From assembly GCA_951799425.1 (NCBI GenBank), contig OX637397.1, positions 13,940,064-14,004,063 of the forward strand: DNA of 64,000 nucleotides, read 5' to 3'. Below are positions 32,441 through 44,100 of this stretch, one piece after another. The position numbers were made by a program, and so were the translations under genes. Source of the DNA: Ilex aquifolium. Its lineage: Eukaryota; Streptophyta; Magnoliopsida; Aquifoliales; Aquifoliaceae. Position 1 is the first letter of the stretch. Every line of letters starts with the position of its first letter. The notes beneath the pieces were generated by a model. The model did not search any database. It saw only the letters and a list, made by a program, of their open reading frames with translations, and was not told the DNA's origin.

Positions 32441-33016
32441 TCTCACCCGAACATGACTCGCTTATTAAACGGGTTTGACGGTCAACCCGTTTATTACCTA
32501 AACCTAATAAGGCTTCACCAAAACCCGCTTAAATCCGTGTCATGTCGAATTTTGATAGGCCTAGTGGTAATGAGTCGGTTTGTGGGTCATGTGTCCCAGA
32601 TCGGGTCGGGTCGGGTAGTGAGTCATGGGACGGGATGTATTAGTGTGTATTTTTTATGTACTAGTGTATGTGCATTTGCGTTGTGTACTAGTGTATGTGT
32701 ATGTATTTTTTAGTGTATTAGTTTGTGTGTGTATTTTTTAGTGTATTAGTGTGCGTGTATTAATGTGTGTGTATATTTTGGTTTATTAATGTATTTAGTT
32801 AATTTTATTACTTGTGTTATTTAATAGAAATATAAATATTCAACCTAGGTTACCTAGTTGTAATTCATCTTAACCCCTTTAATTAAAATGAATCATATTA
32901 CTAAACTCATTTAAAACTCACATTAATTAATATAGGTACCCAACCCATTTATTTATGAACATGTTGGATAGGTTAAATAAGTTAATGGGTAATGGACTAA
33001 GATTGCCACTTCTACT
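32441..33016. mobile_element. Decayed non-autonomous hAT-like repeat with GT-rich minisatellite
   Basis: The left part has acccgaacatgactcgc and aacccgcttaaatccgtgtc motifs common to a plant repeat class with gggtcgtgtc-type text. The right end, agattgccacttcta (complement tagaagtggcaat), resembles a hAT end. A GT-rich array of about 30-bp units with gtgtattttttagtgtatta lies at 32640-32780. No coding capacity. Confidence 0.45.
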
Positions 33017-33060
33017 CAATTACGCGTAAGTTAGTCTGAACACCCGTAAAAAAAAAAAAA
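33013..33060 (+). mobile_element. SINE tail, 5'-truncated
   Basis: The text cgtaagttagtctgaacacc followed by a 15-base A-tail parallels the 3' end of the SINE at 11155-11328. Confidence 0.45.
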
Positions 33061-33063
33061 AAG

Positions 33064-34500
33064 TTAATTGCACTGGAGATCCCAAATGGTTTGTCTTATT
33101 TTAGTACCTAATTTTTCAATTGCATAATTTTGTTTCCTAAAGTGTTGAATATGTTATATATGTGGTTCCTCAAGTAAACAATATCTAAATTATTAATGAA
33201 TTTTTATCATAAACTTGTCACGTGATACCTAAATATGGACAAAAAATAATTTGAGTAGCTTTTGACAAAAAATGTGTAATATGGATAGCTCTTGACTGAA
33301 ATTTAGATAACTTACGATCAAAACTATGTAATTTGGGTAGCTCTTTGACTAAAATTTGGGTAGAAATTTAGTCAAATGTTATCCAAATTATTTTTTTGCT
33401 CATATTTAGGTATTACACTAATAAAAAATCGTTAACAATCTGGGATACTATCTGCTTGAGGTACCACATAGAAATATATTTAATATTTCAGAGACTAAAA
33501 TGATACAATTAAAATATGGGTGAGGCTATTCCCACCTTATTTAATTTCTCATTATCTAACTACTAAGCCCACCTTTTTTACACCCACCCCATTAGTAACT
33601 AAATTCACTTCATGCTACATACACCACTTTTTGATAAGAAAACTCACTTTATATTTTATTATAATTAGAGTTTCATTCTCTATCTCATCTCATACACTCA
33701 CAAAAACACTTTTTCAATATGAATTTTTTCAATGAGATATATGTTAATATTACTTCTCAATTTAATTCTATATTTGATTGAATGTTTGTTATATGAATTT
33801 TCATTATTTTTAGTACGTTTTGATATCTATGTCAAGTTTAATAATTTTTTATTTATAATTTATATGTGTGTATATATATGTATATTTTTAGATTATTTGT
33901 TCTTTTTTTATGTTAAGGTTTTGCGTCTATGTTTGTTATTTTTTTCTTATTCAATTTTGTGTCTGTGTTTGATGCTTAATTTTTTTTCATATTCGATTTT
34001 GCGTTTTGTAGTTTTACTTATTCCTTTAATCTTTTCTTGGTTTTTTTTTCTTCTTGTTTTGGTTTGCTTCTTTATTTCTATTTTTTCCTTGTTTCGTTCT
34101 TTTTTTTTGGATTTGGTCTACTTCTTTCTTTCCTTTTTTTTTTTTTTTCTTATTTCGTTCTTTTCTTTTTTCTTGTTTCAACATACTTAGTTTTTTTATT
34201 TGTTTCATTTTTGATTGTTTATTTTTTCTTGTTTCATAAATATATTTATACATTCAAACTAATAATTTTTTTTCATTTTTTTTTACGATAACTTCTTTCA
34301 TTAAAGGTACATAGAATGAGTAAGTTTAACTATTAGTAAAGTGTATGTAGCACGAGATAAGCTTAGTTACTAATGAGGTGTGTATAGAAGGAATGAACTT
34401 AATAATTTAATAATAAACAATTAAATAGAGTGAAAATGAAAATTTGTGGGGTGGAAATACTCTCACCCTTAAAATATTGGAGACTTCTGGTACAATTAAA
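33064..34500. mobile_element. Inverted-repeat MITE split by a MULE
   Basis: Left sequence at 33064-33215 (ttaattgcactggaga, tttcctaaagtgttgaatat, tgtggttcctcaag) is repeated in inverted order at about 33410-33517, and its outermost part continues at 34478-34500, beyond the MULE at 33518-34468. The two arms make a long foldback. There is no coding frame. Confidence 0.6.
33518..34468. mobile_element. TIR-MULE, 951 bp, non-autonomous
   Basis: It begins gggtgaggctattcccacc; the complement of its end is gggtgagagtatttccacc. The terminal repeats extend about 140 bp (both arms contain ccattagtaactaa and gctacatacac). A perfect 9-bp duplication, ttaaaatat, flanks it (33509-33517 and 34469-34477), as expected for Mutator-like elements. 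The centre is a T-rich, non-coding stretch. It inserted into the right arm of the MITE and lies about 210 bp upstream of the TTC27 start codon. Confidence 0.88.
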
Positions 34501-34603
34501 AAAAAAAAAAAAAAAAAAAACCCAGCCCCGTTAAACCCTACCACGTCTATTACATTTTACAGAAGCCAACAACTCTTAAACCCCCCTACTGAATCACAGA
34601 AGC

Positions 34604-34679
<76 letters not shown>
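34478..34679 (+). promoter_or_regulatory. Proximal promoter and leader of TTC27 with poly-A and (CT)n(AC)n
   Basis: A run of about 22 A lies at 34498-34519. The leader ends in an uninterrupted compound microsatellite: about 17 CT units (34607-34640), then about 19 AC units to 34677, then aaa before the ATG is complete. No clear TATA box was found between the MULE edge and the ATG; the transcription start is not fixed by the sequence. CT-rich leaders are common in plant genes. Confidence 0.55.
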
Positions 34680-34682
<3 letters not shown>

Positions 34683-35107
34683 GCTGAAGACGAGAAATCG
34701 CAACTCGACCCACTTCGCACCTTCGAGCTCCGTCTCCTTCGCTGCTCTATACCGTCGCACCTAGACCAAACCCCACCTCCTCCATCTAAGCTGTTCAATA
34801 CCAGCACCGCGTCTCAGCTCCACTCCCTCATCGAAAACCTTCTCCAATTAATCGAGTCCGGACAGTACCGCCATGGTCTATCCTCAGACGCAGGCCGAAC
34901 CCTCTTCAATTTCAACTCTTCCCACCTCCCTTCTTTGTTTGATTCCGCTGATCAATTTTACAATGGGTCGGTTGTCAAGTGTGTCGAATCATTTATATAT
35001 GGCGATAATTGCGAAGAGAATGACAATGAGAGGTATTATAGAGCGTTTTTGGTCATGGCAATTGCTGTTGCTGCCCTTCTTTCTTTCACTCAGTGCAATA
35101 TAACCGG
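34680..35107 (+). CDS. TTC27: TTC27 exon 1
   Basis: Starts [20 protein letters not shown] and ends in phase 2 at a gttagt donor. The ATG is the first in frame after the microsatellite leader. The encoded N-terminus is helical and free of TPR motifs. Confidence 0.93.
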
Positions 35108-38100
35108 GTTAGTCACTGCTCAATGCTTAATTGATCATGCCCTGCTCTGCTTTTGTTACAAGTGTTCAATGATTATGTAATTATTTATATAGGACATTGA
35201 ATAAGCCTGCAATTTTTAAATGAGAATGGAGCAGCTGTGATTGAAGAAAAAGGGTTGTGGATTTAGAGGATTAGGATAAAGTATCAGATTCTGGAGTCAA
35301 GTACTGAATAGGGTCTAGTCCATTTATTATACTAGTCAGTTCATTTATAACTATTTATTTAGGTCATTTGAATTGCACATTTGTAATTGAATATGATCTG
35401 TTTTAGCTTGTGCTAGGATTTAGGGCAATGATATGCTTAAAAGTAGAAGACCCATAACTTGCGATTATCCGTGTGGTGTGTGAAGTGTAGGTGTAATTGT
35501 GAGAATGTTGATCACACATTGTTGCATTGTCTTGTGGCACAAATTGTTTCAATCAGCACATACAAGCTGGATGAATATTGGGACTTTCTCTTCCATGCTT
35601 GTTGAGGATTTCAAGGGGTTTGGAAATCACAATAAAGGGTCCACTCTTTGGAATTGTGCAATCTTTGCAAATATGGGAGTTTGAGAGACTTTATTCATTC
35701 ATGGTCTTGTATTAAAGTACTCTTGATTTTCTTTTGTAGATTTTTCTTTTGTTTTATTCTCATTTGTTGTGACTTGTGACACACTCTTAGTCTTTTACTT
35801 TGATGTTTCTTATCATTCTTGACTTGGGAGTTATATGTTATGTTGGTTTGTGTTTTATGAATGGAAAGGAATGCTAGAATATTAGAGGATCATGTAAGGC
35901 TTAAGGAGGGTATTGTGTTGAAAATTGACTTTGATAATACTAATAAGTTATGATCATTTAGATTGAAAATTTCTCGATTATGTTTTGGAAGTTAAAGGCT
36001 TTGGAAGTAGGTGGAGGAAGTGGATGAAGGTTCTCTGGAATCTATGAATTTTTTGTCATGTTGAATGGGAAACCAAGGGAAAATTTCAAGGCTTTTAGGG
36101 GCTTGATGCAGGGAGATCCCTTGTCTCCATTTTTGTTTACTTTAGTGGTAAATGGATTGAGTAGATTAATGGAGAGGGACGAAAGATGTAATTTAGTGGA
36201 GGATTTTGTAATTGGAAGGGATAGTATTTTAGTTTCTCACTTGCAATATGCAAATGACACTTTTTTTTTTTGTAAAAAGAAGAGGAGAAAGTGAAAGATT
36301 TAAAGAGGATTGTTGATGTTTTTGGGTCATGGCGAGTCTTTAGGTTAATATGGAAAAAAGCATAGTGGTGGGTATTAACACTACTCAGGATAAAATTGAT
36401 ATGATAGGTTGGTCGTGGATTTGAGATGTGTAGTAAGGAGTTAGCCTTTGAAGTATCTAGGGCTTCCTTTAGGTGGTAATTCAATGTCTGGGTCTTTTTG
36501 GGATCGTGGAAAAAAACTTTTATTTCTAGAGGAGGTAGACTTAGTTCAGTCAATTTTGACTAGCATTCCTATATATGTCATGTCTCTTTTTAAGTTACCT
36601 GTATCAGTGGCAAGGGAAATGGAAGGAATAATGAAGGAATTTTATGGTAAGGAAAAGGGGAGGGTAGGAAAGATCACTTCATATCATGGGAAGTTGTGTC
36701 AAGATCCAAGGAAAAAGGTGGGTTGTTGGTGGAGAATTTGCAAAAGAGGAATATAGTTTTGATTGAGAAACAACTGTGGAGGTTTCCTTTGGAACAAGTA
36801 TCTCTGTGGTGTTATGTTATTAGGAGTAAATATGGACTACATGCTAACGGTTAGGATGCTAACGGGGTGGAGTGAGGGAGTTTTCGAAGTCCATGAAAGT
36901 TTATTTCTAGGTGTTTTTCTTTTTTTTTTGTCAAAAGATTAGGTTCATGGTGGGAATAGGAGTAGGGTCCGTTTTTTGGAGGATATTTGGATTAGTTAGA
37001 CATCTTTCTCTTATTTATAGAATTTCTAGATTTCAAGGTCATGTGATTATGTCTCTTGTGAGTTCTTTTTCCTTCCCCATTTTATGAGATTTTGGTTTCC
37101 TTACAAGTTTGAATGATAGGGAATGCTTGGAAGTGGTTGACCTTTTCAAGACTCTTAATAATGTCTCTTTGACTCATGGTAGGATGGATAAAAGGGTTTG
37201 AATCATTGATCCTACTTGTGTTTTTTCATGTAAATCATTATTTGACTCAAGGTAGTATGGATAAAAGGGTTTGAATCATTGATACTATTAGTGTTTTTTC
37301 ATGTAAATCATTATTTGAATCTTTAATCGATGTCCCTGTTTTCCTTCATTCCCTCCATCAAAGGTGATTTGAGAAGAAAGTTCAAATTTGTGTTTGGATA
37401 ATTGCCCATGACAAGATCAACACTTTGGATGTGCATCAAAGAAGAAGACCCAAGATTTGTTTTCTATCGCAATTGTGAGAGTGTGGTTCATTTATTTTTA
37501 TATTGTCCATTGAATTGTCTATTTGGAATAGGTTATTTTGCTATGCGGTCTTTGTTGGGTGGTACCAAGAACTATTTGCTCAATGATTGGTATGGATGAG
37601 ATATGCAGGAGTGGCAATAACAGATGAAAGATTCTTTGGCGATGCACATGTTTTGTTACCATTTGAGGAGTTTGGTTGGAAAGGAATACAAGGATTTTTT
37701 ATGACAAATGTGAGGTGATTGAAGGATTATGGGATATGATTTTTTTCTTGGCCTCTTTTTTGGGCCTCGATGTCAAAGGAGTTTGAGAATATTTTCTTTT
37801 TTTGCATCACTTCAAATTGAAGAACTTCATGTGGGATGTAGATGTTTTCTTTTTTCTCATGAGGTATTATCTTTTTAGTATTGTCTTTGATTTTTTGTTG
37901 TTTTGGACTACTTGTCCAAATGCGACTGCATATTGTACTATCTTTCATTAATGATATCATCGTTTCTTTTAAAAATAAAATATTGGAGGAGTGATGTGAG
38001 TTGGTGGAAGACTTATGTGATTAGATTCAATTGTTTGGCATTATTCGCTCTTTTGTACTTTGGCGGGATGGAAAGTTTTATGTGACTTGTAGTTATGATT

Positions 38101-41100
38101 TATTGTTTTTTGTGGTGTTTTCTTCATGATGGACATCTTGTCCATCCTATGTTATTTTATGATGTACGAGGTGCAAATTAGTAAAATTTTTTGTTTCCTA
38201 TAAAAAAATGTGAGGAGACACATTTAGGAATATTGTGAAAGAAGATAAAAGGCTATGTATTAAGCGGTTTTAAGATCATCTCGAGATGCAATGTTTTTTT
38301 TTAAATAGTTACCGTTTATTTAATAACGTATTAAGTACGAGTTGGACTTAACCCCCCGTACATTTGTATAAATTGTAAATCTAACTTTCCGTATGTTGAT
38401 GAGAGGCCTACTTGAATACAATCGATTTCACTTAGATTCATAGTGGGAGATATAAAATGCAGAGAATTGGAGAAATTAGTATTGGAGATGATTTGAATTT
38501 CATTTGTTGCTGTTATTTATTTATTCTTTAGATTGAAAGATATCAGACTTATCTCATGCTTAAATGTAGTCACAAGTGTCTCGTTTCCTGAGCTGCCCCT
38601 TTTATGAGTGTGTATGGATCTATTTTTTGATGCATGTGTGTGCATGTGTGTATATATGTTACAGGCCGATAGAGAAGTTCCCTTTGATGCCCATTATTGG
38701 CTTGTATTTAGAAGAGGATGATAATTGTGGTGATTGGGAGGAGTGGGAAGGGTGGGCACGTAAGGAGCTAATGTCGGTGGGTTCTGACTTGCTTGGGAAA
38801 TTTTCTTATTTGCAGGTACTCTCTCATTCACTTGCATATTGCTTTACTTATTGTAGTTAATGTTGCTGCTCCTATTGTTATTGGTATTCCTTATTATTAG
38901 GTCATGTATAAGTATAACGTTGTTCTTAGTTAATGGGTTGGGGGATTTTGCTTAGTATTTCTAGGTTTTAATTTATTAGGTTGGTTGTTTTTAGCTGAAT
39001 AGTACTGGTGCCAAATATTATGGTGCTGCTAAATTACAAGCCTAATTTTATGGGTTTTCACTGTATTTATGATTTATTAATTCCTTGATTTTGTTTGCAT
39101 CCTGGAACAGCGTCAAAGTTGCTGAGTTTTGTTTTGCAGTTTTTTCTTATGTGGATTTTATTTTTGATAAATGGTTGATATTTGCAATAGATATATGTAA
39201 GTTTGATTTACAAATCGAGGTTTAGGTGGAAATTCCATGTCTCTCAATCTGAAATATGCTTTAAGAGTTTTCGAGGTTATTGATCATTTTCCTCCCTTTT
39301 TCCCATCCTAACTTCTCCTATAGGAAAGTCATCATCAATTTCAGTCCTGCCATAACAAACCATAGCATTTCACTCCAACCAAATGACTCAGAAGGTAGCA
39401 GAAATTGCACAATTCCACCGAGTGACAATCTTTTTGCCCCCCCCCCCCCCCCTCTCCTTTGAATTTTCAGTCTGACATTTTTTACCTAGAGGAGAAGTGA
39501 CAGATACGTGGGCAACCCCATCTTGTGAACAACTTCCACCACAGTCCCAAAGCAATCGGACAATGAAGGAAAAGATGATGAATGCTCTCCCCTTCCTTCG
39601 GCACATGGCAGATCATTGTGGTTGCAAACAAGCACGAGACCCCCTTTTTGAAGCAGAGCATTGGTTTAATCCTACAATGAGCAATAGTCCATGCTCACAC
39701 TTGGACTTTAATGGTTACCTTGGCCTTCCCAATCATCAAAGACTATGGCTTAAAGTGATTAAGTTGTGATTACAGAAATGTGGGTATAATCATTCTTAGT
39801 GAATATGAAAGTTTGATGATCGATGTCTGAGGAAGGTCAATAAGTTTTTTGTCAAATTTATCACTACAATCTATCAATTAAATTATAAGACTAATTCAAC
39901 TATGAACGCATATGGGATTAAGCTAATCAATTGAATCAATCAATCAAGTATTGCATGTAAGTATCTAAAGCAATCACAGTAGAAAAGGCACAAGATTTTT
40001 TACGTGGAAACTCGGAAAGGAAAAAATTATGGGGCCTAGTCCAACTTAAATACACTAAATATGGCTCAATCTTGTTACAAGGCACAAAAGACTTATGAGA
40101 CCTATGATCTCCACGGACTGATGCTTTCTTCTTGTCTTGAACTCATTTCCTAAATACATCTTCGAGTCCTCTAGCTATTTACCGCAAATTGAACTCCACA
40201 CTGCTGATAAATCGAGCTCCATGATTGATTCTACATCAAGGAATTACCAAAACATAAAATCTAGGTGTACTTTATCTCTCAAAGTGTATCCCTACATTTC
40301 CTAGTAGGTCTGCTTCTGGTTCTTGGGAGGCTAGAGTTTGACCCTCAAAGTGTATAGAATCCTTAGTCTCAGGTTTTAGCCTTAGCCCTCATTTATAGTA
40401 TTTGTTTTTTATATTGGAAAGAATCCAGTTCGTTTTGCAAGCTAAATATGCAAAATCACGACAAACCGCTCGAGCTTTTAGTGACCGCAGACTATTACCA
40501 AAGAATTCTAGTCCTGGATCAAGCATGACCATTCAAGTAGTTAGCGAGTGCATAGAGTGTGCTAATCAGTAGAATGCTTCAACTCTTTTTCATTCAAGCG
40601 TTGTGGAGAGTGTCGGTCACGGTTTAGCGAACTTAATCTAAGCTCACCAGGTATCTAGGTCAGCTTAGCATACCTAACCAGTTGGATTCCATGATGTAGC
40701 TTAAAAAAATGTCTTCTCAACTTGGCTTCAGTTTCCTATCTTGAAAGCGCTAGACCCAATGGACTTTTGACTCATAGGTTTGAAGTAAAGCACACGTGAC
40801 TCAAGGAATTATGTCAACATGCTAAGAATCTAACAATCTCTCCCTTTGGAGAGATTTTGTGACAAAACATTCTTTGAGTATTTAAAAAAGAAAATATAAC
40901 TCCATAAACCAATGAACAAAACTTGAATTATTTCTCTTTTTCTTCTAACTCAAGTACATAGTCACAAAATAAAGTAATACATACTTGACTTCCTAGAATA
41001 TAAAACAATAATCCTTAATGAAGTATGGTCTTTGTCAATGGTCCAGAACATCACTCAAACAAAACAACTCATGAAGCGCATAAAAATCATAGAAATATAA

Positions 41101-44100
41101 ATCAACATCACAAGTATAAGATAAGTGATAAAAAGCACCAAGAGCAAACATGTATAGAGCAATATAACATATATGCTTAAGAAAGAGGGCTACTTCACGA
41201 GCCGCTACTAATAATCGAAAAGGTTCACTGGGAGTTCAGTCTATAGTAAGGGAACATTTCTGCTGGAGGGGTTTGTCTCCATGGAACGAGTATTCACTAC
41301 CTCTTACAGTACCTTTATTCACTCGCCTTGCTACTTCAGAACTGTTTAGCGGACACATGAAGTCGAACCTCTCTCTACAATGTAGCGTAGGTAGGCTGAT
41401 TATTGTAGGTTACTGTCTCTAGTGGTTTAGAGGCTGTTTTGTTGCTACCAACTTCTTTGTTTGTAGTCTAGTAGATCTACATGTTCTAGTGGATCTAAAA
41501 TTGGGTTTTGATACGAACGTGATGTAACTATGACAAGTGTGAGTCAAGTGTAGATCAATATCAATGTCGTATTTTTCTCTCTCTTTTTATCACCAAGTGT
41601 TCGATATTATAGTATAAAGGAAAGAAACATGATACGTGTAAAGACAAGACAATAGTCATTAATACTTATAAATTAAGATAGTTTAAAGGAAAAACAAAAT
41701 GAAGGATTACAATATGTGAAGACACTGATACAGGAATCACTCTCTAAGTCTTAAGTGTCCCTAATCTAAGTATCCTAATTAGTTGGTCCTATACCAATTG
41801 AAAGTTCGATAATCGATGTTTATTAAAACCCTCATAGGTCCTAGAGGGGAGGCTGTAGTTTTTTTTAAAATGAATCTAAAAAAAAGGACATGCCCAGGAT
41901 TATAGTTGTCAAATCGCGTATCGAAAAGCGTATCGTTTTTCAAAAATAGTGTATCGTATCGTGTATCGTAAGATACGCGTAATTTTAAATAATTATTAAT
42001 AATATATATACACACGCGCACACACACACACACACACACACACCCCTTTGTAAAAAAATCATAGACTCATAATAACGTAGCATTTCATTAATATTCCACC
42101 AACTGTTCAAGTTCCCAACATAGTTCAGTAATATTAAAATGCAAAGACCTCTAATTCAAACTTTTAACATCAATTATTTGAACAACCTTAATATTAATCA
42201 GGAATTTTGAATTCAATTGAACAATATTAACAACATACTTTATTTTTAAACCATAACCATTGAAACGACGTTGTTTCATTGGCTAGTGATTTAAAAATAA
42301 GTCTTAGGGTGAAACGATGTCATTTTACCCCTAAAAAACCAAAAAAAATAAAAAATCTTCACGTATCGTATCGTGTATTGTACGATACGGTGCAAAAACG
42401 ATAAAGAGACACGATACGTATTTTTTTTCAGGTGTATCGTGACGTATCGTACGATACGTATCGCGAATCGTACGATACTAGTAGCTATGCCCAGGACATG
42501 AGCCTCCTGCCATTAGGGAGAGTTAAATGTACGCAGCTTTACCCCTGCGAGTAGAGAGATCGCAAATTATTTATCAAGTAAGTCAATAAGATCTATTCAA
42601 CCATAAATGCATGTGGGATTAAAATAATCAATGTCGTGGTGTAGGCAATCAAGCATTGCATTCAAGGATAAAAATAGTCACTCAAAAACTAATACAAAAT
42701 TTTTTACGTGGAAACCCAGAACGAGCAAAACTATGGGACTTAGTTTAGCCTAAATCCACTAGATATGGCCCGACCTTTTATAACACTCAAAATACTTGCA
42801 ACACCTCCGAATCCATATACTATTTTTTTTTTTGCTTTTCTTTGACTCGTTCCAAAATCCAAAACAACTTTGAATCTCTCAACAATTCACCACGAATTGA
42901 ACTCCACAATTTGCTAATCAATTCACTTTTGATTCTCCACCATCCAAAGAATCGCCTTGCTTGAACTCTATTCTCAGAATCCTCCATAGATATCAATCTA
43001 TTTATGAAGGTGTGGACCACGAGGGTATTGACACTTGTCATTCAAGATAAAAGGGAACGATCCTCTTTGCGAACCACCACTACCACCGTTGATAAGTCTC
43101 CTTAATGAAAGAGAAAAGATCATCGAGGGGCCGAGCGCAAGCCTTGTCCAGAGCTTGGCCTGGGGATGGTTGAGTGCGCAAGAAAGAAACTAAAACACGA
43201 AAGTGTTTACATAAGGAACATATAATCTAGAAATATTTTATCTCTCAAATTGTATACCTAAATTCACTAGTAGGTTTGATTCAAGTTCTTGGAAGGCTAG
43301 AGTTTGGCTCTCTCTAAGTATTATATTTCTTAAGCTTTCTTTTTTACAGCGGAAGGAGTCCAGTTCATTTCAAATCAGAATCTGCAAAATTGTGACTGAA
43401 TACTCGAGCCCTTAGCGAGCTATGAAGTGAACCCCGACTATTGTTGAAGAAATCTAGACCTTGATCAAGCATGATCACTCTAGCGTTTAGTTAGTGCTCT
43501 TGAGCGTTGTCTCTTCAATGGTTCAACTCTTTTCCAACTTTTACTAACTGCATTGAAATGACTTTGGTGAGCGTTAGCCACTAGTTTGACGAACTTAAAA
43601 CCAAATTTCAAAGACCTTTTTGAGCACCAAGAGGTGTTGCCAAATTGGGCCCCATACCGTGACTCCAAATGTGTTTCAAAAACATTTTTCTAGGTTATGA
43701 AAACATGAGTTATGCTATGGATCTCAAAGTCTCTGTCAGTTTTGTATTTCAACCTAATTAACTAGTATAAGCGCACTATGGCCACTTACCATACCTAACC
43801 AGTTTGATTCAATGATGTAGCTTCAAAGAACATCGACCCAACATGGATTTAGTCTTCAATCTTGAAAGCACTTGACCAAATGCACAATGCATGCTGCGGT
43901 GAATATGTACCCAGGCCTGTACACATCGCCCGTCACACTCGGGGAATCGGTTTCGCTTGAAGCATTGAAGCATTGGACCAATGATCACTCATGACTTCTG
44001 TGTATCACTAGTGCCACAAAGGCTTTTGGTGGTCTTATTGGCGCATACCACGGTGGGTCTTCGTATACCCTATATCACCTGTGTATCTTTATATATCTCT

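Larger units (their letters stand above)
41796..43885 (-). repeat. LTR of a decayed copia element (5' LTR), carrying insertions
   Basis: The direct-repeat partner of 39800-40836. Its outer part (gaaagttcgataatcgatgt) lies at 41800-41820, then a SINE with a nested MITE interrupts, and the repeat resumes at about 42550. It stops where mitochondrial rRNA-like sequence begins (43894). Confidence 0.55.

Noticed and set aside
33520-34291. Phe/Leu-rich frames that look like membrane proteins
   Set aside because: They come from a T-rich core of a MULE and have no coding features.
34557-34807. Minus-strand frames opposite TTC27 exon 1
   Set aside because: They read the CA/CT microsatellite as poly-Val/Cys and Arg/Glu.
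39388-39769. 90-codon plus-strand frame [12 protein letters not shown]
   Set aside because: The complementary strand carries a recognisable LINE zf-RVT motif, so the plus frame is a shadow.
43480-43668. 62-codon minus-strand frame
   Set aside because: It lies inside an LTR copy, with no match to the corresponding part of the partner LTR as protein.
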